Positions 6,736-15,361 of a stretch of DNA of 56,282 nucleotides are shown one piece after another. The translations under genes and the position numbers were made by a program. Source of the DNA: Kiritimatiellia bacterium. GTDB taxonomy: Bacteria; Verrucomicrobiota; Kiritimatiellia; RFP12; UBA1067. How positions within the stretch are numbered: the stretch's first letter is position 1; each line of letters opens with the position of its first letter. The notes under the pieces were generated by a model that was not told the origin of the DNA, ran no database searches, and saw nothing but the letters and a program-made list of their open reading frames with translations. Location: positions 1 through 56,282 of the forward strand of contig JAGCVN010000032.1 in the NCBI GenBank assembly GCA_017962315.1, in the 5' to 3' direction.

Positions 6736-9681
6736 ATGAAATTCGATTGCATCGTCTTGACGGCGGCGAACGAGGCGCAAGCCGCCGGGTATCGGGTCCA
6801 GCTGGATTGGCGCAGACGGAACGGTTTGATTCCCGCCGCGACCGATTATCTCGTCCTGTCCGACCCCGGCGGACGCCGGGTCGGTTCCCTTGGCGCGACG
6901 GTGAACGCCCTTGCCGTGTTGCGGGAACAATACGAAGGCGGCTTGTCCGGTAAGCGCATTTTAATCTGCCACTCCGGCGGGGACAGCCGTCGCACACCCG
7001 CCTACGCCGCGCAGGGGAAAGTGTTCACGCCCGTGCCTTGCGCTTCTCCTTCCGGCGTGCCGCTCGCCCTTTTCGATTTAATCCTGCGGACGTGCGAGGC
7101 CCTGCCCGTGCCAGAAGACGGGCATGTCTTGGTCGTCTCCGGCGACGTGCTGTTGACATTCGACCACGCCTCGGCCGATTTTTCCCGTGCGGGGATGACG
7201 GGGGTGGCCTATTTCGACACCGCCGAAACCGGTTCGCGTCACGGTGTCTATGTACCGTCTTCGTTCACGCCGCATCCTTCCCGCACAGTTTGCGCACCTG
7301 TGGCAAACTTCCTCCAGAAGCCAACCGAGGAAGCAGCCCGGACCGCCGGTGCAATGAATCTTCAAGGACTTGAAGCCGTCGATACCGGCATCCTCAGCCT
7401 CCGACATGATTTCTGCGGACAACTGTTGAAGGCGGTCGGCCGCGGACTGCTTTCCGACATCCGTAAAGGCGAGTCTCCTTCCCTCGACGTGTATGAAGAA
7501 CTGTGTATGGCGTTGACACCGGGAATCGGGGAAGCGGACTTCGTGAACCGCTGCGTCGTCTCGCGTGGTCTTGGCGCGAAACACGCCGCTCGCATGCGCC
7601 GTTTTCGTGCGGCCTTGCGCAATCAGCCTTTCCATGTGAACATCGTCCCGTACTGCTCCTTCTTCCACATCGGCAGCAGTGCGGAGCTACTGAACGGTTT
7701 CGCGGGACTCTCACGCACGGCACAGACCTACGGTTTCCGCAACCGGGCCGGTTCCTTCGTCGCGACAAAGGGCGAGTCGGAATCAGCCTTTCTCTTCAAC
7801 GCGAACATCACCGCGCCGTTTACGTCGAAAGGTCGCTCGCTGGTCGAATCCGTCGATGCCCGCGCCGCCGAAATCGTGCTGGAGGGCGGAAACCTTCTCA
7901 CCGGTCTGCCGCCGGAAGCGACTGTCCCCGTCAAGTTGCCGCGTGACACGGGGCTTGTCTGTCTGCCGATCGGGCGTTCTGGGTGGGCTGCGATCATCTA
8001 CGGTATCCATGATACATTCAAGGCGTCGGCCGAGACCTGTACGTTCCTGAACGAACCGTTGCTGCCGCGCCTCGAATCGTCCGGCGCAAAGAAGACGTGG
8101 CTGCCGGGATATGCGAAAGACGGCCTTTGGCGAGCGCGGCTCTGGCGTGTCGGTTCCCTCGACGACGTGTTGCGCGAGGCGTTGTCGTTCGCAAACGGCG
8201 CACCGCTTCCGTCGGGAACGAACCGCCGTTCGTTTGCCGAACTGATTCCGCTCACCGACCATAAACGCTTGTTGGCCGTCCGGGCGGAAATCCGCCGGCA
8301 GGTCGCGCTTGCCGACGCGCCGAACCAGATGCAGTCCGACTCCCGTTATTCCGCCGCCTCGCTGCGTTCGGAGATCAATACGAGGGAAGAAGCCCTTGAC
8401 GTCGCTGCGCGCCTTGCCCCCCTCTTTGACGACAAAGACCCGCTTGTCCGCGCCCGCGCCCATGCGTTTGCCGCCTCCGTACTTGGGAAGCCTCCCGCGA
8501 AAGAGGCGTTCGCCGCCGTGGCGGAAGCGGTCGCGGTCGATTTCAAACCGATTGAAGAATTGAAACCGGCCGCTATCCTTTACGATCAGGTGGTCTGGGT
8601 AACGACCCCCGTCCGCTTCGACCTTGCGGGGGGGTGGTCCGACACGCCGCCGATCTGCAGCGAACTGGGCGGTGCGGTCCTCAACGCCGCTGTCACGCTT
8701 AACGGCCTTTATCCGATCCAGGTCATGGCGAAACTCAACACGGAAGGCTGCATCCGCCTCTCCTCCATCGACCTCGGCGAACGCAAGGAACTGCGTAGCG
8801 CGGCCGAGGTGCTGGACCATCGGGATCCGCACGACTGGGGGGCGCTCGCGAAAGCCGCGCTCGTGTTGTCGGGTATCGCGCCGTCCGATCCGACGGTCTC
8901 GCTCGCCAAACGGTTGGACGCTCTGGGCGGTGGCTTGGACTTGACGATTTTCTCCGCGCTTCCGAAAGGATCCGGCATGGGGACGAGCTCCATTCTCGGT
9001 GCGGCGGTGATCGCCTGTCTCGATCGGGTGTTGGGAATCCCGTTCGATCGTGACCGGATCATCCGCATGACCTCCATCTTGGAACAACGGATGTGTACCG
9101 GCGGCGGCTGGCAGGATCAGGTCGGCGGTCTTGCGCCGGGCATCAAACTTATTCGCACGGATCCCGGCCCCGGACAGATGGTCTCCCTGCGCTGGTGCGA
9201 CGCAAGCCCGCTGGAGGATGGCGACTTCAAACGACGCTGCCTGCTGTATTTCACGGGACAGAAACGGATGGCCCGGAACATTCTTCAGAATGTCGTCACA
9301 CGTTACTTGGAACGAGACGCCGAGACGCTGTGCATCATCGAAAAGTTGAAGGCGGGGGCGCTCCGGGCGAAAGAGGCGCTTGACGCGCGCGACGTCGAAA
9401 CCTTCGCTTCGTGTGTTGCAGATTACTGGGAGTTGAAAAAACAGCTCGACCCCGGATCCACGAACATCCCCATCGAACGCCTCCTCACTTCCGTCCGGCA
9501 CGAGACATCGGCCGCCCTCCTGCCCGGTGCGGGCGGAGGCGGGTTCATCTTCTTTATCGCGAAATCGCCGGAGGCGGCGGAACGGATCCGTGCCTTCCTC
9601 GCGAAGCATCCACTCAACGCGAATGCCCGTTTCTTCGATTTCGCGATCGACCGGAAGGGGTTGAGTGTCACGGTCCTGTAG
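6736..9681 (+). CDS. fkp: Bifunctional L-fucokinase / GDP-L-fucose pyrophosphorylase
   Basis: This salvage enzyme phosphorylates L-fucose and converts fucose-1-phosphate to GDP-fucose for surface glycans. The N-terminal half is the pyrophosphorylase (GSLGATVNAL and GGDSRRTPAYAAQGKVF). The C-terminal half is a GHMP kinase with all three motifs: PVRFDLAGGWSDTPPI, GSGMGTSSILGAA and PGAGGGGFIFF. The ATG at 6736 follows AAGGGTGA and gives 981 residues, close to known Fkp proteins. An in-frame ATG at 6628 would add 36 residues and lies only 9 nt after the -10 box, so a near-leaderless longer form cannot be excluded. Its presence suggests use of host- or diet-derived fucose. tcdA follows after 16 nt. 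Confidence 0.93.
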   Translation: MKFDCIVLTAANEAQAAGYRVQLDWRRRNGLIPAATDYLVLSDPGGRRVGSLGATVNALAVLREQYEGGLSGKRILICHSGGDSRRTPAYAAQGKVFTPVPCASPSGVPLALFDLILRTCEALPVPEDGHVLVVSGDVLLTFDHASADFSRAGMTGVAYFDTAETGSRHGVYVPSSFTPHPSRTVCAPVANFLQKPTEEAARTAGAMNLQGLEAVDTGILSLRHDFCGQLLKAVGRGLLSDIRKGESPSLDVYEELCMALTPGIGEADFVNRCVVSRGLGAKHAARMRRFRAALRNQPFHVNIVPYCSFFHIGSSAELLNGFAGLSRTAQTYGFRNRAGSFVATKGESESAFLFNANITAPFTSKGRSLVESVDARAAEIVLEGGNLLTGLPPEATVPVKLPRDTGLVCLPIGRSGWAAIIYGIHDTFKASAETCTFLNEPLLPRLESSGAKKTWLPGYAKDGLWRARLWRVGSLDDVLREALSFANGAPLPSGTNRRSFAELIPLTDHKRLLAVRAEIRRQVALADAPNQMQSDSRYSAASLRSEINTREEALDVAARLAPLFDDKDPLVRARAHAFAASVLGKPPAKEAFAAVAEAVAVDFKPIEELKPAAILYDQVVWVTTPVRFDLAGGWSDTPPICSELGGAVLNAAVTLNGLYPIQVMAKLNTEGCIRLSSIDLGERKELRSAAEVLDHRDPHDWGALAKAALVLSGIAPSDPTVSLAKRLDALGGGLDLTIFSALPKGSGMGTSSILGAAVIACLDRVLGIPFDRDRIIRMTSILEQRMCTGGGWQDQVGGLAPGIKLIRTDPGPGQMVSLRWCDASPLEDGDFKRRCLLYFTGQKRMARNILQNVVTRYLERDAETLCIIEKLKAGALRAKEALDARDVETFASCVADYWELKKQLDPGSTNIPIERLLTSVRHETSAALLPGAGGGGFIFFIAKSPEAAERIRAFLAKHPLNANARFFDFAIDRKGLSVTVL

Positions 9682-9697
9682 ACGCGGGGAGGGTGGA

Positions 9698-10456
9698 ATG
9701 GAGATAGACGGCGCGATTCCATCTGAACAAACGGAGGCGTTCTCCCGTACGGAACGTCTGCTCGGTTCGGCGGCAATGGCGCGGCTGGCGCGTGCGCGGG
9801 TTGCCGTTTTCGGTGTAGGGGGCGTTGGTGGATATGCAGTCGAGGCGTTGGCGCGTTCCGGTGTCGGCGCCTTTGAACTGGTCGATCCCGATCGGGTCTG
9901 TCTCAGCAACCTCAACCGGCAGATCCTTGCCACCCGCGCCACGATCGGCGCGTACAAAGTCGATGTCGCGGCGGAACGGATCCGGTCGATCAACCCCGCC
10001 GCCGAGGTCGCGGGCCACCGCTTGTTCTTCCTGCCGGAAAGCGAGTCGCCCTTCGATTTCGCCCGGTGCGACTATGTGATCGACGCGGTCGATACGGTAG
10101 GTGCGAAGATTGAGATTGTGTTGCGTGCGCGTACGGCGGGTGTCCCCGTCATCAGCTCCATGGGAGCGGGGAACAAACTCGACCCTTGCGGGTTCGTGTG
10201 TACCGATCTCACGAAAACCTCGGTTTGTCCGCTTGCGCGCGTGATGCGCAAGGAACTGGGGAAGCGCGGTATCCGGCATCTCGATGTCGTGTGGTCCCGC
10301 GAGTCGCCGGTCAAGCCGTGCGAGGTGGCGGGAGGCGAAACCGTCCGTCCGGGGAGCGGCCGCCCCGTGCCCGGCAGCGTGGCGTTCGTCCCCTCTGTCG
10401 CGGGACTCATTCTGGCCGGTGAAGTCGTGCGGCGGCTCGCGGGGAATGCGGAGTAA
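9698..10456 (+). CDS. tcdA: tRNA threonylcarbamoyladenosine dehydratase (TcdA, E1-like)
   Basis: TcdA is an E1-like ATP-dependent enzyme that cyclises t6A at tRNA position 37 to ct6A. The 252-residue protein has the adenylating nucleotide-binding motif VAVFGVGGVGGYAVEALAR near residue 35. It also has the ELVDPDRVCLSNLNRQI segment, with the conserved Asp and Asn-Arg-Gln, and DAVDTVGAKI, as in the TcdA/CsdL branch. The start at 9698 is chosen for the strong ribosome-binding site GGGGAGGGTGG; an in-frame ATG at 9665 lies inside the end of fkp. It lies 16 nt after fkp and is probably cotranscribed. Confidence 0.9.
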   Translation: MEIDGAIPSEQTEAFSRTERLLGSAAMARLARARVAVFGVGGVGGYAVEALARSGVGAFELVDPDRVCLSNLNRQILATRATIGAYKVDVAAERIRSINPAAEVAGHRLFFLPESESPFDFARCDYVIDAVDTVGAKIEIVLRARTAGVPVISSMGAGNKLDPCGFVCTDLTKTSVCPLARVMRKELGKRGIRHLDVVWSRESPVKPCEVAGGETVRPGSGRPVPGSVAFVPSVAGLILAGEVVRRLAGNAE

Positions 10457-10509
10457 AAAACGGTGGGCTGCCCCCGACGCCTTTCACGGAAGATATGGTT
10501 TCGTGACAT

Positions 10510-10549
10510 AAAAAAGAAAGGACGAAGCGGCGAACCGTCCATCCTTTCT
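10510..10549 (-). terminator. Intrinsic terminator of the RRM gene
   Basis: On the minus strand AGAAAGGA pairs perfectly with TCCTTTCT (extended by a G-T and a G-C pair) around a short loop. A run of six T follows directly. It lies 25 nt past the stop codon of the RNA-binding protein gene. Confidence 0.85.
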
Positions 10550-10573
10550 CCAATGCCAAGCTGGGGCAAAGTA

Positions 10574-10912
10574 TTACCAGCGGGTTTCGCGGCGTCCGCC
10601 GGAACCACCGCCGTAACCGCCGCGTCCGCCGCCGTAACCGCCGCGTCCGCCGCCGCCGCGCTCACCGCGCGGTTTCGGCTGGGATTCGTTCACACGAATC
10701 GTGCGGCCGTCAAGATCCTGACCGTTCAACGCATTGATCGCGGCCTCAGCCTGTGTCTTGTCGGGCATCTCGACAAAACCAAACCCCTTTGAGCGTCCGC
10801 TCATACGGTCGGTAACAACGCGTGCAGAAGTCACCTCGCCGAAAGCGGCGAAAGCGGCTTTCAGACCGTCGTCTGTGGTCGAGTAGGCAAGATTGCCAAC
10901 ATAGATGTCCAT
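10574..10912 (-). CDS. Glycine-rich RRM RNA-binding protein (cold-shock type)
   Basis: A single RRM domain fills residues 2-78, with RNP2 (IYVGNL, residues 3-8) and RNP1 (KGFGFVEM, residues 42-49) intact. A Gly/Arg/Tyr-rich tail follows from about residue 82 to 112. This architecture matches the small RNA-binding proteins of cyanobacteria and of many PVC and Bacteroidota members, which bind RNA and are often cold-induced. Cold induction here is inferred. The gene stands alone with its own promoter, a roughly 170-nt leader and a strong terminator. The ATG follows AAAAGGAT. A 21-codon ORF in the same frame ends in TAA directly before this ATG, as described separately. Confidence 0.92.
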   Translation of the reverse strand: MDIYVGNLAYSTTDDGLKAAFAAFGEVTSARVVTDRMSGRSKGFGFVEMPDKTQAEAAINALNGQDLDGRTIRVNESQPKPRGERGGGGRGGYGGGRGGYGGGSGGRRETRW

Positions 10913-10978
10913 TTATGAATCCTTTTCAACTTCACGCTTGCCATGCGGTTCTCGCCTTGGGCGAAAGGGGGGAATCAT
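10913..10978 (-). CDS. Possible 21-codon leader ORF upstream of the RRM gene
   Basis: An ATG at 10978 with a good ribosome-binding site (AGAAGGGA, 5 nt spacing) opens 21 codons rich in Arg, Lys, Pro and Glu. They end in TAA exactly abutting the ATG of the RRM gene and in the same frame. The leader ORF contains the RRM gene's own ribosome-binding site and a small hairpin (TCGCC-CAA-GGCGA). It could couple or gate translation of the RRM gene. It could also be chance, since 21 open codons in GC-rich DNA are weak evidence. Confidence 0.3.
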   Translation of the reverse strand: MIPPFRPRREPHGKREVEKDS

Positions 10979-11092
10979 GGCCGTCCCTTCTTCCGTAGGC
11001 ACCTTGCCTAAGCCCTGCAGACGACCCTATGCCGCCCTCAGTAACCCCGTTCCAGCCCTCGGAAGTCCAGTAACCCCGAAAACTGTACGATT

Positions 11093-11121
11093 ATCTTACC
11101 CCTCTTTTTCCCCCGTGTCAA
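11093..11121 (-). promoter_or_regulatory. Predicted promoter of the RRM gene
   Basis: On the minus strand TTGACA (11116-11121) and TAAGAT (11093-11098) are 17 nt apart. The transcript would carry a leader of about 170 nt. That leader contains a repeated GGGGTTACTG element (in 11031-11080), a hairpin TAGGC-AAGGT-GCCTA (near 11000) and the short ORF at 10913-10978. Confidence 0.75.
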
Positions 11122-11374
11122 GCGAATGGAAGATTTTTTTTAAGCAGGGTTAAAAAGAAAGAGGTACATGGGAGGCGGCAAACGCGCAAACCGCGTGTTC
11201 AACGGGCAGGGGATGCCCCGCCGCATTCATTTGAAAAAAACAAAGCTGCTTGGAAAGCCGGATATTCGTTTATCCAAAAATGACGCCAACGGGGACGGCG
11301 AAAGGCTGCGGAGCAAAGAGTACAGCGGAAACATCCCCGTCACGGGCTCGGCAGACTTTGCATGAAGTTGAAGA
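11122..11374. other. Intergenic stretch without a supported gene
   Basis: This lies between the divergent RRM and amidase promoters. A 65-codon plus-strand ORF (11168-11365) has a possible AGAGG site, but its composition is unremarkable and I recognise nothing in it. A small hairpin (GGGG-ATG-CCCC core, 11205-11222) resembles a REP-like element. I see no further signal. Confidence 0.4.
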
Positions 11375-11402
11375 TTGACCAAGGCGTAGAATGTGGTATG
11401 CT
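11375..11402 (+). promoter_or_regulatory. Predicted promoter of the amidase operon
   Basis: TTGACC (11375-11380) and TATGCT (11397-11402) are 16 nt apart. The expected transcript start is about 8 nt before the ATG at 11417, leaving almost no leader. Confidence 0.55.
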
Positions 11403-11416
11403 TACGTTCATCTTTT

Positions 11417-12772
11417 ATGAATCAGGGTCGTGCATATCTTCAAGGGGTCTTAGCCGCATTCTGCCTGTTCGTCCAGGCGGCATCGGCTATCGTGTCTTTC
11501 CAGAACAACTTCCGTAGTCCGCGTAACAAGGAACGTCCCCTCCGCAAATCCACTTCACTGATCATCCTGCATACGACGGAGGCATCGTCGAGCAGCGCAT
11601 TGCAGAAGTTGAGCGCGTTGGGCGAGTGCCACTACTGCATCGCTGAGGACGGCAAGGTCTACCGCATCATCGACCGGACGCGCGTGGCGTTCCATGCGGG
11701 ACGTAGCATGTGGAACGGTCGCAGCAATGTGGATGACTTCTCGGTCGGTATCGAGGTCTGCGGATACCATAACAAGTCGCTGACGCCCGCGCAGTACCGA
11801 AGCCTCGCGGAGTTGATCGGCGAACTCCAGTACATCTACAAAATTCCCGACTACAGTGTCATTTCCCACTCGCACGTCGCCTACGGAACCCCGAACAGGT
11901 GGTTCAAACGGAGCCATCGCGGGCGCAAACGCTGCGGGATGCAGTTCGCGCTTCCGGCGGTGCGCCGCGCGCTGAACCTGGCGACGCGTCCCGGTTCTGA
12001 TCCGGACGTGAAGGCGAAACGCCTTGTCGTCGGCGACGCCTACCTTTCGCGCGTGCTCTACGGAACCGTCGTCTCCCGGCAGAAGCCTACGCCGGTAATC
12101 AGCGCGGCGAAACCGTCGACTCCGCCCACCCCTGAGTCCGTGAAAGCCGCCGCGAAAAAGGCGGACGGGAAGGCCGGGAAGAAGCGGGCCGCGCCTCCGC
12201 CCACACCCGAAGAGGCGATCCGCCAGCTCGCTCCGGACGTGCCGGATCCGGATGAGAACGTCGTCGGCAAGCGGCGCAGCGCGTGGGACATCGCAAGGGG
12301 CGCCTACAACGCGGAAAGCACGGTCTACACCTTCCCCGACGGTTCCAAGCGGCGCGGCAACCAGATTATCGACTTCAAGGCGATCCCCGTCGGCACGCGC
12401 GTCGCCGTACACGCGATGGACGAAAACCTTCCCGACACCTACCAGACAATCGGGGTCAACGGCGACGCGCGGGACATCGCGGGCGACGAGGCGTTGAGTT
12501 TCAAGACGATTTACGTCTATCCCGACGGCCATTACTTCCGGGGCAGCCAGCTCAACGCGGCGAGCGTCCTCAAACTCCCGTACAACACCAAGGTGTTGCT
12601 GGGTTACTCGGTCGGCGGGCCCGTCACGGCCAAGTGCCCGCCGTCCGTGATCTGCGGGGTGCGCTGGCGCGCGAAGGACACGTTCTACCTGATCAACGCC
12701 AGGCTGGTGCCGGGCGACAAGGTGGACGACGCGAAGATTCCGCCCGGCACGATGGTTTTCTTCAAGAGTTAG
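11417..12772 (+). CDS. Secreted N-acetylmuramoyl-L-alanine amidase (Ami_2/PGRP fold)
   Basis: The enzyme should cleave the amide bond between N-acetylmuramic acid and the peptide stem in the periplasm. Residues 1-24 look like a signal peptide (YLQGVLAAFCLFVQAASA). The amidase_2 domain follows, with candidate zinc ligands His52 (IILHTTEA), His151 (VISHSHV) and Cys173 (KRCGMQF). A Pro/Lys/Ala-rich linker leads to a C-terminal half of unknown fold with two similar blocks (TVYTFPDGSKRRGNQ and TIYVYPDGHYFRGSQ), probably a repeated binding domain. I choose the ATG at 11417; the GTG at 11393 overlaps the -10 region. It is the first gene of a six-gene operon. Confidence 0.85.
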   Translation: MNQGRAYLQGVLAAFCLFVQAASAIVSFQNNFRSPRNKERPLRKSTSLIILHTTEASSSSALQKLSALGECHYCIAEDGKVYRIIDRTRVAFHAGRSMWNGRSNVDDFSVGIEVCGYHNKSLTPAQYRSLAELIGELQYIYKIPDYSVISHSHVAYGTPNRWFKRSHRGRKRCGMQFALPAVRRALNLATRPGSDPDVKAKRLVVGDAYLSRVLYGTVVSRQKPTPVISAAKPSTPPTPESVKAAAKKADGKAGKKRAAPPPTPEEAIRQLAPDVPDPDENVVGKRRSAWDIARGAYNAESTVYTFPDGSKRRGNQIIDFKAIPVGTRVAVHAMDENLPDTYQTIGVNGDARDIAGDEALSFKTIYVYPDGHYFRGSQLNAASVLKLPYNTKVLLGYSVGGPVTAKCPPSVICGVRWRAKDTFYLINARLVPGDKVDDAKIPPGTMVFFKS

Positions 12773-12800
12773 CCGCGACAAGGCGGCAGGAGCAAGGACG

Positions 12801-13529
12801 ATGATCATTCTACCGGCAATCGATTTGAAGGACGGAAAATGCGTCCGTCTCCGCCAGGGCAAGGCGGAGGATGTCACCATCTATTCGGACAGTCCCGTCG
12901 AACAGGCGAAGACGTGGGTCGCACAGGGGGCGCGGCAGATGCACGTGGTGGATCTGGACGGCGCGTTCGCGGGCGAGCCCCGCCACACCGAGGTGATCCG
13001 CGAGGTGATCCGGGCCGCCGGCATTCCCGTCGAGGTTGGCGGCGGGCTGCGCACGGACGCGCACGCCGAGGCGTTGATCGAAGCGGGGGCGGCACGGGTG
13101 ATCCTCGGCACGCGCGCGCTGGAAGATGTCGATGCGCTGGCGCGCCTCACCGCCCGGTTCGGCGAGAAGATTGCCGTGGGGATCGACGCCCGCGACGGCA
13201 TGGTCCAGGTGCGCGGCTGGGTCGAGACGACCCGCACGACCGCGACGGAACTGGCCCGCCGCGTTGTTGAGGCCGGCGTCCGGACGATCATCTACACCGA
13301 CACCGCGACGGACGGAATGCTCGGCGGTCCGAACGTCCCCGCCATGGACCGGCTCTGCCAGGCGGTTCCGAAATGCCGGATCATTGCCTCCGGCGGGGTC
13401 AGTTCCCCGGAAAACGTGCGCGCGCTGGCGGCACTGAAACGCGAGAATCTGTTCGGCGCGATTGTCGGCAAGGCCCTCTACGACGGACGTACAACGCTCG
13501 CCGCGATGAATCAAGCTGCAGGAGGATGA
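12801..13529 (+). CDS. hisA: ProFAR isomerase of histidine synthesis
   Basis: HisA isomerises ProFAR to PRFAR, the fourth step of histidine biosynthesis. The 242-residue TIM barrel opens with the typical IILPAIDLKDGKCVRL, carrying Asp8. It has the two halves of phosphate-binding motifs (VEVGGGLRT and IIASGGVSSPEN) and the second catalytic aspartate in the YTDTATDGM segment. The start is supported by AGGAGCAAGGACG upstream. The gene is isolated from other his genes in this window and sits 28 nt after the amidase and 4 nt before the M16 protease, so it belongs to a mixed housekeeping operon. Confidence 0.95.
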   Translation: MIILPAIDLKDGKCVRLRQGKAEDVTIYSDSPVEQAKTWVAQGARQMHVVDLDGAFAGEPRHTEVIREVIRAAGIPVEVGGGLRTDAHAEALIEAGAARVILGTRALEDVDALARLTARFGEKIAVGIDARDGMVQVRGWVETTRTTATELARRVVEAGVRTIIYTDTATDGMLGGPNVPAMDRLCQAVPKCRIIASGGVSSPENVRALAALKRENLFGAIVGKALYDGRTTLAAMNQAAGG

Positions 13530-13533
13530 GGCG

Positions 13534-14820
13534 ATGATGGAGAATGTCAAGGTTACGAAGCTCGCCAACGGCGCGACCGTGGTTTCGTCCGAAATGCCGA
13601 CGGCGGAAAGCGTCTCGTTCGGGATCGCGGTCAGGATCGGAAGCCGTTATGAACGTCCCGCCCAGGCGGGGATGAGCCATTTTCTGGAACATATGCTGTT
13701 CAAGGGGACGCCGACGCGGACGCCGTTGCAGATTTCCCAGGCGATTGAATCAAAGGGCGGTTCGTTGAACGCCTACACGTCGGACGACGTGACGTTCTAT
13801 TACCTGCGCATCCCCCGCGAGTGGATCGGGATGGCGGTTGACGTCTGCATGGATATGTACCTCAACGCCTCGCTCCGCCACGAGGATTTCGAGAAAGAGC
13901 GCATGGTCATCCTTGAAGAGATGAAAATGTACGCAGACCGTCCGCACGATGTGGTTGTGGAGAATGCGACGAGCGCACTCTTCCACAACCATCCCTTGGG
14001 AGCGCCGATAATCGGCAATCTGAAGTCCCTCACGGCGATGAACGCCGAATCGCTCCGGGCGTACAAGCAGAAAAACTATGTCCCGTCCAACACGATTTTC
14101 TCGTTTGCAGGGTGTATCTGTCACGAACAGTGCGTCGCGTACATCGAACGGGCCTTGGCGGGCGTCCGCCGCGGCACCCCGCTCACGTACAAACCGGTCG
14201 ACGCTTCGACCGGGCAGCTTCCCTTTATCGAGGCGAAAAAGGACATCCAGCAGGTGCACACGGTGCTGGCGTTCCGTCTTTTTGGACGGCACGACAGCCG
14301 GATCTACGCCCTGCGGGTGCTGGACGGGTTGCTGGGCGACAACATGAGTTCGCGTCTTTTCCAGTCGATCCGCGAGAAACGGGGGCTTTGCTACGCAATC
14401 AGCTCCAATATCGCGCTCGCGGACGAGGTCGGTTTGTTCAGCGTCGCTTTCGGCAGCGCCGTGGATACGGCGGGGAAAGCGCTCCGCCAGGTCGTGAAGG
14501 AACTTCGGAAGATTACGGAACGCCAGGTCGGCGCGGCGGAATTACGGCGCGTCAAGGATTACTTGGACGGACGTACACGCCTCTCTCAGGAGGGGACGCT
14601 CGGACAGATGCAGTACCTTGCGGGAAGCCTGCTGCACTACGGCCGGTTCATCCCGCCGGAGGAGGTCTCCGGTTTCGTGAACGACGTCACGCCCACCGAT
14701 CTCGTCCGTCTCGCTTCTCAGATTTTCAATCCCGCGCGCATGACGCTCTCCGTTGTCGTGCCGGAATCCCAGAAGGAGACGCAGGAAGAATGGCTCGGTA
14801 TGCTTGAAGATCTTGCCTGA
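13534..14820 (+). CDS. M16 family zinc metallopeptidase (processing-peptidase-like)
   Basis: The 428-residue protein has the inverted zincin motif HFLEH (His49, Glu52, His53) in MSHFLEHMLFKGTP. The third ligand region is ~75 residues later (EEMKMYADRPHDVV), and the C-terminal half holds the LFQSIREKRGLCYAI segment that completes the active site in M16B enzymes. There is no signal peptide, so it probably acts on peptides in the cytoplasm, like the YmxG/PqqL-related mitochondrial-processing-peptidase homologues. Two consecutive ATG codons follow GGAGGATGAGGCG; the first is used here. It is tightly packed in the operon (4 nt after hisA, 11 nt before the GNAT gene). Confidence 0.92.
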   Translation: MMENVKVTKLANGATVVSSEMPTAESVSFGIAVRIGSRYERPAQAGMSHFLEHMLFKGTPTRTPLQISQAIESKGGSLNAYTSDDVTFYYLRIPREWIGMAVDVCMDMYLNASLRHEDFEKERMVILEEMKMYADRPHDVVVENATSALFHNHPLGAPIIGNLKSLTAMNAESLRAYKQKNYVPSNTIFSFAGCICHEQCVAYIERALAGVRRGTPLTYKPVDASTGQLPFIEAKKDIQQVHTVLAFRLFGRHDSRIYALRVLDGLLGDNMSSRLFQSIREKRGLCYAISSNIALADEVGLFSVAFGSAVDTAGKALRQVVKELRKITERQVGAAELRRVKDYLDGRTRLSQEGTLGQMQYLAGSLLHYGRFIPPEEVSGFVNDVTPTDLVRLASQIFNPARMTLSVVVPESQKETQEEWLGMLEDLA

Positions 14821-14831
14821 CGGGAGACGTC

Positions 14832-15338
14832 ATGGAAACAAACGCTGAAAAAAACTGGACGATCCGGACGGCGACGCTACGCGATGCCCTGTCCGTCTTT
14901 GAGATTGTCCGTACACACAAGGAAGATCTGATTTCACGACCGATCGGCGACATTGTCGAGAACATCGACCGATTCGTCGTCGCGGTGTCGGACGACCGGA
15001 TCGTTGGATGCGCTTCGTGGAAAATCCTGCCGGAGATCGGGATGCCCGAACGGGCCTCGGTCGAAATCCAGTCTGTCGCCGTGGATTCCGCGTTCCGCCG
15101 CCAGGGTATCGGTTCGGCGTTGATCCGGACGATCCTGGAACAGATCCGCCGCTTCCGCCCGCCGCATGTGATTGTGCTGACCTTCGCGCCGGAATTTTTC
15201 GCCGCGCTCGGCTTCCGTCGCATCCCCAAGACGCAGGTGATGCACAAACTCTATATGGGGTGCATCAACTGCACGAAACACGCGAACCCGTTTACCTGCC
15301 CGGAAATCGCGATGACGTTGAACACGGACGAGGATTGA
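14832..15338 (+). CDS. Short N-acetylglutamate synthase-like GNAT acetyltransferase
   Basis: This is a 168-residue single-domain GNAT with the acetyl-CoA loop RRQGIGSALI. Two features point to the short class of N-acetylglutamate synthases: the PEFFAALGFRRI segment, and a cysteine-containing tail (Lys-x-x-x-x-Cys-x-x-Cys, ending CPEIAM), which resembles their W-x-x-C-x-x-C tail. It could acetylate glutamate as the first step of arginine synthesis. No other arg gene is present to support this, so a different amino-group acceptor is possible. It starts 11 nt after the M16 gene and ends 23 nt before pgpA. Confidence 0.7.
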   Translation: METNAEKNWTIRTATLRDALSVFEIVRTHKEDLISRPIGDIVENIDRFVVAVSDDRIVGCASWKILPEIGMPERASVEIQSVAVDSAFRRQGIGSALIRTILEQIRRFRPPHVIVLTFAPEFFAALGFRRIPKTQVMHKLYMGCINCTKHANPFTCPEIAMTLNTDED

Positions 15339-15361
15339 CCGATATGAACGAAGGAGGGGCG

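Noticed and set aside
7783-9993. 736-codon ORF on the minus strand
   Set aside because: Antisense to fkp and tcdA; typical shadow of strong codon bias.
11168-11365. 65-codon plus-strand ORF between the RRM and amidase genes
   Set aside because: No homology that I recognise, average composition, and a REP-like hairpin inside; not enough to call a gene.
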